Source of the DNA: Brevibacillus brevis NBRC 100599
Lineage (GTDB): Bacteria; Bacillota; Bacilli; Brevibacillales; Brevibacillaceae
NCBI RefSeq assembly: GCF_000010165.1
Contig: NC_012491.1
Coordinates: 3,603,501 to 3,667,500, forward strand
DNA: 64,000 bases
Reading direction: 5' to 3'
The notes beneath the pieces are model-generated. The model was not told the DNA's origin, made no database searches, and worked only from the letters and a program-made list of their open reading frames with translations. The position numbers and the translations under genes were made by a program. Of this stretch, positions 36,434 to 47,000 are shown one piece after another (the stretch's first letter is position 1; the number at the start of each line of letters is the position of its first letter).

Positions 36434-37360
36434 TTACACCTCGGCTGGAAAGACTTTTTCTGGTTTGGCGAAAAGTCCTTTGTCTCCGCGGCATACACGA
36501 TGAATGCCAAGTAAATCTTCCCCCGCAAACAAACAAATCAAACTTCCTTCCTCCGCAGTGACGCCCGGAAGTGCAGTCGCAAGTCCATTACGTACTGCTT
36601 TGATCCGTTCTGGCTTGACCTGAAACGATGGTAAGAATGAGATTGCCTGGGGGATGGAGACCAAGTGACGGGAAATATCTTCCCCGCTTGCTGCCTGTTC
36701 CTCGATTTGCTGGAGGGGGATTGCCTCTTGCTCCTGGAACGGGCCACTTTTAATTCGCCGCAACAGCTTCATATGGGCAGGATAACCCAGAGCGCGTCCG
36801 AGGTCAACACATAAGGTGCGCATGTATGTGCCTTTGGAACACGTGCACGTAAATGCCACATCGACAGTGTCCCCATCCACGCTAATCTTATGAAGCGTCA
36901 GCTCATAGAGCGTCACTTTCCGTGCCTGCCGTTCGATTACCGTGCCTTCACGAGCTAGGTCATACAGCCGCTTGCCGTTTACCTTTACCGCAGAGAACAT
37001 CGGAGGTACCTGCTCCATTTCACCCAAAAAGGATTCGAACAGCGCTTGAATACGCTCCGTCGTAATCCATGCTGCATCTACTCCAGCTTGCTCCACCACT
37101 TCTCCAGAAGCATCTTCCGTTGTGGTCGTAGAGCCTAGGCGCATGACTACATCATAACGCTTAGGCAGCTCTTGCAAATATTCAACCAGCCTGGTTGCGT
37201 GTCCCACACAAATGGGGAGTACACCTGTCACATCTGGATCAAGTGTACCCGTATGCCCCACTTTTTTCGTTCCATACAATCGACGAATACGTGCTACACA
37301 ATCATGGGAAGTCATTCCAGCTGGTTTGTCGATAACCAGCACGCCGTTCACGTTACTCAT
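36434..37360 (-). CDS. truB: tRNA pseudouridine-55 synthase
   Basis: TruB makes the universal pseudouridine 55 in the T-loop of tRNAs. The 308-residue protein has the catalytic-aspartate motif KVGHTGTLDPDVTGVLP near residue 38, the GMTSHDCVARIRR start, a CSKGTYMRTLCVDLG segment near 180, and a C-terminal PUA-like region. Its ATG overlaps the nrnA stop by eight bases (ATGAGTAA), indicating coupled translation. Confidence 0.95.
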   Translation of the reverse strand: MSNVNGVLVIDKPAGMTSHDCVARIRRLYGTKKVGHTGTLDPDVTGVLPICVGHATRLVEYLQELPKRYDVVMRLGSTTTTEDASGEVVEQAGVDAAWITTERIQALFESFLGEMEQVPPMFSAVKVNGKRLYDLAREGTVIERQARKVTLYELTLHKISVDGDTVDVAFTCTCSKGTYMRTLCVDLGRALGYPAHMKLLRRIKSGPFQEQEAIPLQQIEEQAASGEDISRHLVSIPQAISFLPSFQVKPERIKAVRNGLATALPGVTAEEGSLICLFAGEDLLGIHRVCRGDKGLFAKPEKVFPAEV

Positions 37361-38348
37361 CGAATTTCACTCCTACTGCATCGTCCAGCACAGTCCATAC
37401 TTTTTTCTGTACTTCTGAAAGTAGTCCTTTGATCGTGCATCCTGCTGCTTTTGCGTGTCCACCGCCACCGAGTTGCTTCGCAATGACAGCTACGTCAACC
37501 CGATCGCGAGCGCGCATGCTCACCTTGACCACTCCTGGTTCCGCTTCCACAAAAGAAACGCCTACCTCGACTCCCTCAATGTTGCGGCAGTAATTCACCA
37601 ATCCACCGGCATCTTCCCGCTCTGCACCCACTTCGGCAAAATCTGCGGCTGAAACAGTGATAGAGGCGACCAGATTTTGATGGGACAGTTGCAAGGTTTG
37701 CAGAGCGCGTCGCAGTACTTTCACATGGGCAAAAGTAATTTCCTCCAGACACCGTTCTGCTACGTCTCCTGGCTTCACACCGTAACCAAGTAATTGGGCA
37801 GCGATTTCCATGACGCGCGGTGATGTATTGGAATAGCGGAAACCACCTGTATCTGTCAGAAGGCCGGTATAGATGCACAGCGCAAGCTCTTCGTCGAAAG
37901 AAACCCCTGCTGCTTCTGCAACATCAAACAAAATTTCTGCTGTTGCGGCTGCATCCGGACGAATCAGATTGACCGTTCCAAAATGATCGTTGGTCGGGTG
38001 GTGATCGATATTTAGCAAAGCAGCGCCAGACGCAAATAAAGACCGTACATCGCCCATCCGCGACTCATCCGCGCAGTCTACAGCGATTACGGCCCCGAAC
38101 GTCTCGTTCAGTGGTTGTTTGCGCAGGTTATAAAGACGGTCAAACCGCGGCAAGAAGTTAAACTTGATCGGTGTTTCCCCTTCGTTTACAACCACATACT
38201 CTTTTCCCAATTGCTCCAGCATGAGCACGACTCCCAAAGCAGATCCAGTAGCATCTCCATCAGGACTTACATGAGAAAGAACCAGGAAGCGGTCGTGCTC
38301 CTGCATAAACCGCGCCGCTTCCTGTACTGCTACTTGATTAGGATTCAT
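37353..38348 (-). CDS. nrnA: Oligoribonuclease/pAp phosphatase NrnA (DHH-DHHA1)
   Basis: A 331-residue DHH-family phosphoesterase that degrades very short RNAs and dephosphorylates pAp. Motifs are SHVSPDGDATGSALG near residue 30, DCADESRMG, DHHPTNDHFG near 115 and the C-terminal DHHA1 GGGGHAKAAG motif. The start is ATG at 38348, preceded by GAGGGAGAG and lying 11 bases inside the rbfA end; the frame is open upstream but unsupported. In Bacillus subtilis nrnA is not in this operon, so its placement between rbfA and truB is more like that in other Firmicutes. Confidence 0.92.
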   Translation of the reverse strand: MNPNQVAVQEAARFMQEHDRFLVLSHVSPDGDATGSALGVVLMLEQLGKEYVVVNEGETPIKFNFLPRFDRLYNLRKQPLNETFGAVIAVDCADESRMGDVRSLFASGAALLNIDHHPTNDHFGTVNLIRPDAAATAEILFDVAEAAGVSFDEELALCIYTGLLTDTGGFRYSNTSPRVMEIAAQLLGYGVKPGDVAERCLEEITFAHVKVLRRALQTLQLSHQNLVASITVSAADFAEVGAEREDAGGLVNYCRNIEGVEVGVSFVEAEPGVVKVSMRARDRVDVAVIAKQLGGGGHAKAAGCTIKGLLSEVQKKVWTVLDDAVGVKFDE

Positions 38349-38703
38349 CCTGTTTCTCTCCCTCTGTGGAGATTTCCCGCAGGATTGATTCAATTTTGCT
38401 GCCGTAGTCAATGGACTCGTCCAGCTTGAATACAAAATCAGGAATGTGACGCAGCTTTACGCGTTTCCCGATCTCCGTACGCAAATAACCTTTTGCTTTT
38501 GTCAAACCAGCAAGAGAAGCTTTACGCTCTTCCTCACTGCCAAAAATGCTGACAAAAACCTTCGCCAATTGCAGGTCACTGCTTACCTCTACATCCGTTA
38601 CTGTTACAAAACCGACACGAGGATCTTTGAGTCCACGCTGCAATACGAGGCTCAGCTCTTTTTTGATTTCTTCGCCTACGCGGCTAATCCGTGTTTTATT
38701 CAT
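38338..38703 (-). CDS. rbfA: Ribosome-binding factor A
   Basis: A 121-residue KH-like protein that helps mature the 30S subunit, especially 16S rRNA 5'-end processing. It begins MNKTRISRVGEEIKKELS and contains VTDVEVSSDLQLAKVFVS; the C-terminal tail is acidic. GGAGGTGA lies seven to eight bases before the ATG. It follows ylxP in the nusA operon. Confidence 0.94.
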   Translation of the reverse strand: MNKTRISRVGEEIKKELSLVLQRGLKDPRVGFVTVTDVEVSSDLQLAKVFVSIFGSEEERKASLAGLTKAKGYLRTEIGKRVKLRHIPDFVFKLDESIDYGSKIESILREISTEGEKQDES

Positions 38704-38730
38704 CGATTTTTCACCTCCGCTGACTGTTCA

Positions 38731-39012
38731 TTAATCGTAGTATTCCGTATCCACACGAATCAACTCTACATCTGGATGGTTCTCTACAAATCGAACGACA
38801 GTCTGCATTTCTTGTTGTAAAAAAGAGATCTCATTAGCAACGGCAGCGATACCCAACACGGTACGCTGCCATTGCTCGAGATAAGCCACCTCTGCTGCGG
38901 AGACGTTAAATCGGCTCCGCAGCTTGCCGATCAGACTTTTGACGATGGCTCGTTTTTCTTTCAGGTTTTGGCTAGCGGGCAGAAACAGTTCAATCTGCAC
39001 ACCTGCTATCAT
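38731..39012 (-). CDS. ylxP: YlxP family protein (DUF503)
   Basis: A 93-residue protein of the DUF503 family, beginning [21 protein letters not shown]. The fold is a ferredoxin-like single domain. Its role is unclear; position in the nusA-infB-rbfA operon points to ribosome assembly or translation. The ATG shares a base with the infB TAA stop (TAATG). Confidence 0.88.
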   Translation of the reverse strand: MIAGVQIELFLPASQNLKEKRAIVKSLIGKLRSRFNVSAAEVAYLEQWQRTVLGIAAVANEISFLQQEMQTVVRFVENHPDVELIRVDTEYYD

Positions 39013-41642
39013 TATTGTTTCACTTCAACCATGACGAATGCTTCGATTACGTCGCCGATTTTGAGGTCATTGAAGCGTTCCAAAGTCAGACCACACTCAT
39101 AGCCTGCTGCAACGTCTTTCGCATCATCTTTGAAGCGCTTGAGGGTATCGAGCTTACCTTCATAAATCACAATACCTTCACGGATCAAACGCGCACCAGC
39201 ATCGCGGCTCAATTTACCTTCAGTCACATAGCAACCAGCAATGTTTCCGACTTTGGATACTTTGAACACTTCACGAATCTCAGCTTGGCCGATAATGTTT
39301 TCTTTGAAGACTGGATCAAGCATCCCTTTGAGAGCAGACTCGATCTCTTCGATTACAGTGTAGATGACACGGTGCAGGCGAATGTCGATCTTCTCTTGTT
39401 CAGCCATGCTGCGTGCATTCGGTTCAGGACGTACGTTGAAGCCAATGATGATCGCATTCGATGCATTTGCCAACGTAACATCAGATTCCGTAATCGCACC
39501 AGCACCTGTATGAATGATTTTCACACGTGTACCGTTGACATCGATTTTTTCCAAAGAACCGCGCAGAGCTTCTACAGAACCTTGTACGTCACCTTTTACA
39601 ATCAGGTTCAGCTCTTTGATGTCGCCTTCTTGGATGTGCTGGAACAAGTCATCCAAAGAAACGCGGGAGCTTTCACGACGCTCGGATTCACGCTGCTTGG
39701 ATGCACGTGCTTCCCCAATTGCGCGCGCCTTTTTCTCGTCTTCAAAGACACGGAATTGGTCACCAGCTTGTGGTACATCATTCAGACCAGTGATTTCTAC
39801 TGGCGTAGATGGACCCGCTTCCTTCAGCCGACGTCCTTTGTCGTTCACCATTGCACGTACACGTCCGAATGCGGAACCTACTACAATCGGGTCACCAACG
39901 CGCAGGGTACCTTGTTGAACCAGAATGGTTGCAACCGGACCGCGTCCCTTGTCAAGCTCAGCCTCTACAACAGTACCGCGAGCGCGCTTGTCTGGGTTTG
40001 CTTTCAGTTCTTGAACCTCGGATACGAGCAAGATGTACTCGAGCAGTTCTTCGATACCTGTACGCTGTTTAGCGGACAATGGGGAGAAAATCGTCTCGCC
40101 GCCCCACTCTTCGGCAACCAGTTCGTACTCGGTCAGTTCTTGCTTGATACGATCCATATTGGCTTCTGGTTTATCAATCTTGTTTACCGCTACGATGATA
40201 GGAACATTTGCTGCTTTTGCATGGCTGATTGCCTCTACGGTTTGCGGCATAACACCATCATCTGCTGCAACTACCAGAATGGTAATGTCTGTAATTTGAG
40301 CACCACGAGCACGCATAGTTGTGAAGGCCGCGTGACCTGGAGTATCCAGGAAAGTAATTTTCTTTCCTTTGATCTCGACTTGGTAGGCACCAATGTGCTG
40401 GGTAATTCCACCTGCTTCTCCTGCTACCACGTTAGTAGAGCGGATCGCATCGAGCAATGTTGTTTTCCCGTGGTCAACGTGACCCATGATCGTAACAACT
40501 GGCGGGCGCTCCATCAGGCTTTCTGGTGCATCTACTTCTTCCAATGTTTCGAAGTTGGTTTCATCAATGATGATTTTTTCTTCGACTTCAATGCCATAAT
40601 CTGCGCAAATGAGTTCGATGGCTTCACGGTCAAGGTACTGGTTAATCGTTGCCATGATTCCCAAATTAAACAGCTTTTTGATGACTTCTGCTGGTTCTTT
40701 GCGTAGTTTTACAGCCAATTCGTTTACGGTCAAAGACTCCGTAAAGGTAATTTTTGTAGGTGGGTCAAAAACTGGACGTGGAGCTTTTTGACCACCACGA
40801 TTGTTATTGCCACGGCGATTATTTTGGTTATAGCGGTTATTACCACCGCCACGGAAAGGCTGACTCTTCTTGTTATCTTCAAAAGTCTTTTGAGTCTGTG
40901 GACCTTTTTTGATTTTCTCACGTTTTTCTGTACCAACATTGGATGGAAGAGTTACTTTATCTTCAAATTCTTGTCCCTCTGTTTGATTAGCAACAGGTTG
41001 TTGTGCAGGACGCTGTTGGTTTTGTGGTCGTTGCTGATTGTTCTGTGGTCTTTGTTGTCCTTGACCCTGTGGTCTTTGTTGTCCTTGACCCTGTGGTCTT
41101 TGTTGTCCTTGGCCTTGTGGTCTTTGTTGTCCTTGGCCTTGTGGTCGTTGCTGGTTACCTTGTGGCTTGCGGTCATTCGGCTTTGCGGGTTGACTTCTCA
41201 TATTGTTTGGTTTTCTCTCCTGATTCTTCCCCTGATTTTTTCCATGCTGAGGACTTTGCTGATCGGAATTGGCACTCGCACTGTTGGTAGCTGGACGATT
41301 GATGTTTGATGTGCTTCCTCCACGATCGCTGTTTGGTCTGTCATTTCTAACCGTTTGAGTTTGCCCCGCTTGTTGCTGGGGCTTGTTCAGTTGTCCTCTG
41401 GAGTCGTTGGGGCGTTGTTGATCTTCCGTTTGCTTGGGTCTTGCATCACTTGGCGTATTATGCTGCTCCGGTTTGGCACCAGAACGCAATTTGGCCATGT
41501 GATCCTCGATCCGCTTGATCGTCCCTTCTTCCATGATACTCATATGATTTGCTACTTCTATATTCAATCGTTTTAGCAAATTGAGGATTTCCTTACTGCT
41601 CATGTTGTGCTGTTTGGCATACTCATACACACGTGTCTTCAA
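39012..41642 (-). CDS. infB: Translation initiation factor IF-2
   Basis: IF-2 is the GTPase that brings initiator tRNA to the 30S subunit and promotes 50S joining. The 876-residue protein has an N-terminal IF2N module ([16 protein letters not shown]), a long disordered Gln/Arg/Pro/Asn/Gly-rich linker (about 60-290) that includes a tandem repeat, a second IF2N ([14 protein letters not shown], about 310-360), the G domain with GHVDHGKTT near 385, DTPGHAAF and NKIDKPE, and beta-barrel domains with [14 protein letters not shown] near the end. The start is TTG, with AAGGGTG eight bases before. Confidence 0.96.
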   Translation of the reverse strand: MKTRVYEYAKQHNMSSKEILNLLKRLNIEVANHMSIMEEGTIKRIEDHMAKLRSGAKPEQHNTPSDARPKQTEDQQRPNDSRGQLNKPQQQAGQTQTVRNDRPNSDRGGSTSNINRPATNSASANSDQQSPQHGKNQGKNQERKPNNMRSQPAKPNDRKPQGNQQRPQGQGQQRPQGQGQQRPQGQGQQRPQGQGQQRPQNNQQRPQNQQRPAQQPVANQTEGQEFEDKVTLPSNVGTEKREKIKKGPQTQKTFEDNKKSQPFRGGGNNRYNQNNRRGNNNRGGQKAPRPVFDPPTKITFTESLTVNELAVKLRKEPAEVIKKLFNLGIMATINQYLDREAIELICADYGIEVEEKIIIDETNFETLEEVDAPESLMERPPVVTIMGHVDHGKTTLLDAIRSTNVVAGEAGGITQHIGAYQVEIKGKKITFLDTPGHAAFTTMRARGAQITDITILVVAADDGVMPQTVEAISHAKAANVPIIVAVNKIDKPEANMDRIKQELTEYELVAEEWGGETIFSPLSAKQRTGIEELLEYILLVSEVQELKANPDKRARGTVVEAELDKGRGPVATILVQQGTLRVGDPIVVGSAFGRVRAMVNDKGRRLKEAGPSTPVEITGLNDVPQAGDQFRVFEDEKKARAIGEARASKQRESERRESSRVSLDDLFQHIQEGDIKELNLIVKGDVQGSVEALRGSLEKIDVNGTRVKIIHTGAGAITESDVTLANASNAIIIGFNVRPEPNARSMAEQEKIDIRLHRVIYTVIEEIESALKGMLDPVFKENIIGQAEIREVFKVSKVGNIAGCYVTEGKLSRDAGARLIREGIVIYEGKLDTLKRFKDDAKDVAAGYECGLTLERFNDLKIGDVIEAFVMVEVKQ
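41038..41155 (-). repeat. 24-bp tandem repeat inside infB (RPQGQGQQ units)
   Basis: About four to five copies of a 24-base unit encode RPQGQGQQ in the IF-2 linker, with flanking degenerate copies (GNQQRPQ and RPQNNQQ). It lies in the poorly conserved region between the two IF2N modules. Confidence 0.85.
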
Positions 41643-41663
41643 ATATACTTCACCCTTTCTAAG

Positions 41664-41963
41664 TTAGGTGAGCAGACGCTGAATGCTTTCGGCCAATTTC
41701 CCATCGGTTACCGCCACGGTAACGCGCCCATCTTTTCCGATTGCGTGTCCCAATGAATGTCGGTCGCCAGTGGTTACACATGAGACACCGTAATAGGAAC
41801 ATTTATCCTTTACTTTCTTGGCGGTATTGTCTGATGCATCTGATGCGAGCAATACCAGGCGAGCCTGCCCATTACGAACAGCAGTAATGACCAGCCCCTC
41901 CCCACTAACGATCTTTCTCGCACGCATCGCTAATCCGAGTAATTGTGCTGCTTTTGGGGTCAT
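41664..41963 (-). CDS. ylxQ: YlxQ, L7Ae-family ribosomal/RNA-binding protein
   Basis: A 99-residue protein of the L7Ae/L30e/YbxF fold, which binds kink-turn RNA. It has AMRARKIVSGEG, ARLVLLASDASDNTAKKVKDKC and HSLGHAIGKDGRVTVAVTD. The chosen start at 41963 overlaps the ylxR stop (ATGA); an ATG seven codons earlier would overlap further into ylxR and is less likely. It follows nusA and ylxR in the operon. Confidence 0.88.
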   Translation of the reverse strand: MTPKAAQLLGLAMRARKIVSGEGLVITAVRNGQARLVLLASDASDNTAKKVKDKCSYYGVSCVTTGDRHSLGHAIGKDGRVTVAVTDGKLAESIQRLLT

Positions 41964-42250
41964 TTTCCCACCATCTCCAGCCATTTCTCACGGAAAGCAT
42001 CATACTTTTCTTGGGAGATGGACATATTGAGGGCACGTTCCAGCACTTTTTTCCATTTTCCCGATGCGAACGCATCCGGCTTCAGACAGCTTTCCTGCCG
42101 ACACACATAGGTACCGCGTCCCGCCGCCCTTCCAGTAAGATCAATGACGATCTCTTCTTCTGGCGTCCGGACAACGCGGATTAATTCCTTTTTCGGAAAC
42201 ATTCCTTGGCAAACAATGCACTTACGCAACGGGATCTTTTTTTGCTTCAT
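41960..42250 (-). CDS. ylxR: YlxR, DUF448 RNA-binding protein
   Basis: A 96-residue basic protein of the YlxR family, with RKCIVCQGMFPKKELIRVV, GRGTYVCRQESCLK and a positively charged groove typical of RNA binding. Reports link the family to regulation of RNase P and other genes in Bacillus. It starts two bases after nusA, so it is translated with it. Confidence 0.9.
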   Translation of the reverse strand: MKQKKIPLRKCIVCQGMFPKKELIRVVRTPEEEIVIDLTGRAAGRGTYVCRQESCLKPDAFASGKWKKVLERALNMSISQEKYDAFREKWLEMVGK

Positions 42251-42252
42251 GA

Positions 42253-43344
42253 TTATTCGTTGTCCGTCCCTTCATCGCTCTCTACTTCTTTTGGATAAGC
42301 GATGCCTTCTTGGTCGGCTTGGGACTCGCTCTTGATATCGATCTTCCAGCCAGTCAGCTTGGCTGCCAGGCGTGCGTTTTGACCGCGCTTACCAATCGCC
42401 AGAGACAATTGATAATCAGGAACGATCACACGTGTAACCTTCTCCGCTACGTTAACCTCTACATGCAGCACTTTTGCTGGGCTGAGTGCATTGGCTACGT
42501 ACTCGGCCGGATCTTCAGACCAACGAACAATGTCGATCTTTTCGCCTTTCAGCTCTGTAACGATCGTTTGGACGCGCATGCCCTTTGGACCGACACAAGC
42601 CCCTACTGGATCAACATCTGCGTTGATGGAATGCACAGCGATCTTTGAGCGATCACCCGCTTCACGTGCAACAGATTTGATTTCAACCACACCGTCATAT
42701 ATTTCTGGCACTTCTAATTCAAAGAGGCGCTTCAAAAGCCCCGGGTGAGTACGGGAAACAACGATTTGCGGTCCTTTAGTGGTTTTCTCTACTTTGATGA
42801 TGTATGCCTTCACGCGATCTTGTGATTTAAAATCTTCGGATGGCATTTTTTCGGTGATCGGCATAACGGCTTCCGCCTTACCCAGATCAATGTAATAATT
42901 GCGAGCGTCCATACGCTGAACGACACCTGTTACGATATCGTCTTCACGCTCGATAAACTCGCTGTAGATCAAACCGCGCTCCGCTTCGCGAATGCGCTGT
43001 GTAACCACTTGCTTCGCTGTCTGAGCAGCAATACGACCGAAATCACGAGGCGTTACCTCGATTTCGACGATGTCCTCCAGACGGAAGTTAGGATCGATTT
43101 CTTGTGCTGCTTCTTGAGAGATCTCTAGGCGCGGATCTAAAACCTCTTCGACTACGCTCTTCCGCGCATATACACGCACCATACCTGAATGACGATTTAC
43201 ATCCACCCGCACATTTTGGGCCGAGTTGAAGTTACGTTTGTATCCAGAGATAAGAGCCGCTTCGATGGCCTCAATCAGTACGTCTTTGGTGATGCCTTTC
43301 TCTCTCTCAATGGCTTCTAAAGCCTCGATAAAATCGCCGTTCAT
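42253..43344 (-). CDS. nusA: Transcription termination/antitermination factor NusA
   Basis: A 363-residue RNA polymerase-associated factor that stimulates pausing and intrinsic termination. The N-terminal polymerase-binding domain (about 1-125), S1 domain (GVVQRMDARNYYIDLGKAEA near 135-200), and two KH domains with GACVGPKGMRVQTIVTEL near 240 and SLAIGKRGQNARLAAKLTG near 310 are present. It lacks the extra C-terminal acidic repeats of E. coli NusA. GGAGG precedes the ATG. Its leader region holds a terminator-like hairpin consistent with self-control. Confidence 0.95.
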   Translation of the reverse strand: MNGDFIEALEAIEREKGITKDVLIEAIEAALISGYKRNFNSAQNVRVDVNRHSGMVRVYARKSVVEEVLDPRLEISQEAAQEIDPNFRLEDIVEIEVTPRDFGRIAAQTAKQVVTQRIREAERGLIYSEFIEREDDIVTGVVQRMDARNYYIDLGKAEAVMPITEKMPSEDFKSQDRVKAYIIKVEKTTKGPQIVVSRTHPGLLKRLFELEVPEIYDGVVEIKSVAREAGDRSKIAVHSINADVDPVGACVGPKGMRVQTIVTELKGEKIDIVRWSEDPAEYVANALSPAKVLHVEVNVAEKVTRVIVPDYQLSLAIGKRGQNARLAAKLTGWKIDIKSESQADQEGIAYPKEVESDEGTDNE

Positions 43345-43397
43345 GACTTTCGTTGCCTCCTCCTTTACTAACCACGGGCTAACACAGACCGCAACAA

Positions 43398-43856
43398 CTA
43401 AAAAATAATTGCCATTCTAGCCGTGTCAATTTGCTCTTGGGAAATTACATACGTTTTCTTTGCTTCTTTTACTGTCAGCTTGCCATCCTCATAGGATACC
43501 AGTTCGCCTTCGAACGTGGTTGCACCTTCTATTGGCTCTTTTGTTGTGATATGCACATTTCTGCCGACAGCTTTCGTGAAATCCTTATCCTTGCGTAATG
43601 GGCGCTCAGCACCCGGCGAAGATACTTCTAAAAAGTATGCCGTAGGGATGGGATCTACTTCGTCAAGTTTTTCGCTCAGCTTCTCGCTGACAAGGCGGCA
43701 GTCATCAATGTCGATGTTGCCAGTTTCATTGTCGATAAACACGCGCAGAAACCAGTTGCTGCCTTCCTTTTTGTACTCGATGTCAACTAGCTCCAGGCCC
43801 ACTTCTTCAACAATGGGCGTGATGAGTTCAGTGACGATGCCTGTTACCTTGCTCAA
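43398..43856 (-). CDS. rimP: Ribosome maturation factor RimP
   Basis: A 152-residue factor needed for 30S subunit maturation. It contains [23 protein letters not shown], the [32 protein letters not shown] signature split across two beta regions, and ends with an Sm-like domain. The start is TTG at 43856, seven bases after GGAGG. It is the first gene of the nusA operon. Confidence 0.93.
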   Translation of the reverse strand: MSKVTGIVTELITPIVEEVGLELVDIEYKKEGSNWFLRVFIDNETGNIDIDDCRLVSEKLSEKLDEVDPIPTAYFLEVSSPGAERPLRKDKDFTKAVGRNVHITTKEPIEGATTFEGELVSYEDGKLTVKEAKKTYVISQEQIDTARMAIIF

Positions 43857-43895
43857 GCAAGTACCTCCTTCTCATTTGAACCATGAGGTGTAGCC

Positions 43896-43925
43896 AGAAA
43901 GAAAGAGTGGGTTTCCCCACTCTCG
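43896..43925 (-). terminator. Terminator after polC / attenuator in the rimP-nusA leader
   Basis: AGAGTGGG pairs with CCCACTCT around GAAA, followed by the interrupted T-run TTCTTTC. It lies after polC but also downstream of the rimP promoter, so it is inside the nusA-operon leader. Confidence 0.8.
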
Positions 43926-43961
43926 ATCAGCCATGCGTATAAAACCAGTATTTCCAAAAAA

Positions 43962-43990
43962 ATTATAGCATAACAGCCCTTCGCTGACAA
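43962..43990 (-). promoter_or_regulatory. Promoter of the rimP-nusA operon
   Basis: Minus strand -35 TTGTCA (43985-43990), 17-base spacer, -10 TATAAT (43962-43967), about 105 bases before rimP and after the polC stop. Confidence 0.78.
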
Positions 43991-44023
43991 CCTTTGGATG
44001 ACTGTAAGCCTTGACTGCACGCC

Positions 44024-47000
44024 TTAGAACAAGGATAGCTGGTTGGATTCTGGCAATCCTTGCAACGCACCTTGCTCGTCCAAGAACTCCAAAATAGTCT
44101 TGGAGATGCGGGATCGGGATAGGAGGTCCTCCTTGGACAAAAACTCCCCTTGCTCTCTCGCTTGCACGATACTGATCGCTGCGTTCGTCCCTAAACCAGG
44201 CAGGGCGTTGAATGGAGCGATGAGGGAATCACCTTCGATCAAGAAGCGAGTAGCGTCCGATTTGTACAAATCAACATTGACAAAGCGGAAGCCCCGCTCT
44301 ATCATTTCCAACGCCATCTCCAAAACAGTTAGCAATGCCTTTTCTTTTGGCTGTGCATCATGTCCCTTGCCCTCGATCTCTTCAATCTTTTGCTTGATCG
44401 CCGCTGAGCCTTTGACCATCAGTGGGATGTCAAAGTCATCCGCACGAACGGTGAAGTACGTCGCGTAAAACTCCAGTGGTCGATGAACCTTGAAATAGGC
44501 GATCCGTACAGCCATCATGACGTAGGCAGTCGCATGCGCCTTCGGGAACATGTACTTGATCCGCTGGCATGACTGTATATACCATTCCGGCACATTGTTA
44601 TTACGCATTTCTTCCTGATCGTCCTCAGGAACCCCTTTACCTTTACGCACGGACTCCATGATCTTAAAGGCACGAGATGGCTCTAGCCCTTTATAGATCA
44701 AATACACCATGATATCGTCACGACAACCAATTACGTCTGGCAGCTTGCAAGTACCATTGCGGATCAAGTCCTGCGCATTGTTCAACCAAACGTCCGTACC
44801 GTGAGAGAGTCCAGAAATCTGAACGAGCTCGGCAAACGTAGTCGGTTTAGTGTCCTCTAGCATCTGTCGTACGAATTTGGTTCCGAACTCTGGAATTCCC
44901 AATGTTCCCATGTTCGTACCGATTTGCTCCGGTGAGACCCCCAAGGCTTCCGTCGAACTGAAGATGGACATTGTCTTTTTATCATCCAGTGGAATCGTCT
45001 TCGGGTCCATTCCTGTCAAGTCTTGCAGCATACGAATGACGGTTGGATCGTCGTGTCCCAGAATATCGAGTTTTAGCAAGTTGTCATGGATGGAGTGGAA
45101 GTCAAAATGGGTTGTGCGCCATTCAGACTCATTATCATCAGCCGGGAACTGAATCGGACAAAAGTCTTCGATTTCCATGTAGTCAGGAACTACGATAATA
45201 CCGCCTGGATGCTGCCCTGTCGTCCTTTTTACACCTGTGCAGCCGTTTACGATTCGGGATATCTCCGCATTGCGCAACGTCATGCCTCGTTCGTCGGCAT
45301 ACTTGCGCACGTAGCCATACGCTGTTTTTTCCGCAACCGTACCAATCGTTCCTGCACGATATACGTAGTCTGCTCCGAACAGCTCTTGTGTGTACTTGTG
45401 TGCACGCGGCTGATAATCACCAGAGAAGTTCAAGTCAATATCTGGTACCTTGTCTCCTTTAAAGCCGAGGAACGTCTCGAACGGGATGTCCTGTCCATCC
45501 TTGGCATACATGGTTCCACATTGTGTACATGCTTTATCCTCCAAGTCAAAGCCAGAGGCGATTGAACCATCTGTAATAAACTCGCTGTGCTTGCAATTTG
45601 GGCAGCGGTAATGAGGAGGCAATGGGTTTACCTCTGTAATCTCAGACATCGTTGCAACAAAAGACGAGCCTACAGATCCACGTGAACCTACCAGATAACC
45701 ATCATTCAACGATTTCGTTACCAAACGCTGTGAAATCAAATAAATCACACCGAAACCGTGCTTGATGATACTGTTCAATTCTTTTTCCAAGCGATGCTCG
45801 ACCAGTTCGGGCAAGGGGTCACCATACAACAACCTTGCTTTGTCATAACACATTTGACGCAGCTCATCGTCTGCCCCTTCAATGATCGGCGTGTACAGCT
45901 TGTCTGGAATCGGACTGATATCCTCAATCATATCCGCGATGGCATTTGTGTTTGTCACGACAATTTCTTTTGCGATCTCTTCTCCCAAAAAGGAGAACGC
46001 CTCCAGCATCTCATCCGTTGTATGAAAGTACAGCGGCGGCTGATTGCCAGCGGTTGGATCCCCTTTTGATAGTAAGAAAACATCGCGGAAGATCTCATCC
46101 TGGGGATTCAGGAAGTGCACATCCCCTGTAGCTACGACCAGCTTACCGAGCTCTTTCCCCATTTGGACGATCTTTTCATGGTAGCCTTTCATCGTCTCCA
46201 GCGAAGGAATTTCTTCATTACGCAACAGTGGTGAGTAATGGGAGATCGGCTGTACTTCTATAAAGTCGTAAAAAGCCGCAACTTCCTTCAATTCTTCAGG
46301 TGACTTACCACGGAGAATCGATTGCATGAGTTCTCCGTCTTTGCACGCCGTACCAATTAACAAGCCTTCGCGGTATTTGGACAGCTGGCTTCGCTGAATT
46401 CGTGGCCAACGGAAGAATGTCTCCACATGGGAGCGACTTACGAGCTTGTACAGGTTTTTGAGACCTTCTTTATTTTGCACGAGAATGGTCGCATGGAATG
46501 GGCGTCCGCTTTTATAGTCGGCCTCTTCGTTACTTTTTTCATTCAGCTCTGCTAGCGATTTGATTTCCGCTTCTTTTATGTCCTTCAACATTTGCTGAAA
46601 CACGTGAGCCAAGGCTACGGTATCGTCCAACGCACGGTGGGCATTGATGAGCTCGACGTTGAACTTTTTCGCTAATGATCCCAATCGATAATTGCGCATC
46701 CCTTTGTACATCAAGCGCGCCAAAGGTAGCGTATCTAAAAATGGATTGGTCCATGGCTCCATGCCAATCCGTTTGGCGCAGGCGTTAATAAACGCTTTGT
46801 CAAACTCTGCATTATGTGCAACCAGAATGGCGTCACCAGTAAAATCCTTGAACTTGCGAAGTACCACATCAAGTGTCTCTTGCCCGCGGAGCATTTCGTT
46901 GGTAATCCCCGTAATCTCGGTTGTCTTTGGCCCAATTTGCAATTGCGGGTCAATCAGCTCCGTCCATTGGTCGATAATTTCTGCGCCTTTCATTTTGACA

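Noticed and set aside
39015..40706. 563-codon open frame on the plus strand, opposite infB
   Set aside because: It mirrors infB codon by codon, has no ribosome binding site and gives a Cys/Phe-rich product typical of antisense frames.
41038..41155. Repeated 24-base units considered as a CRISPR array
   Set aside because: Units are directly joined without spacers and stay in frame, coding for RPQGQGQQ in IF-2.
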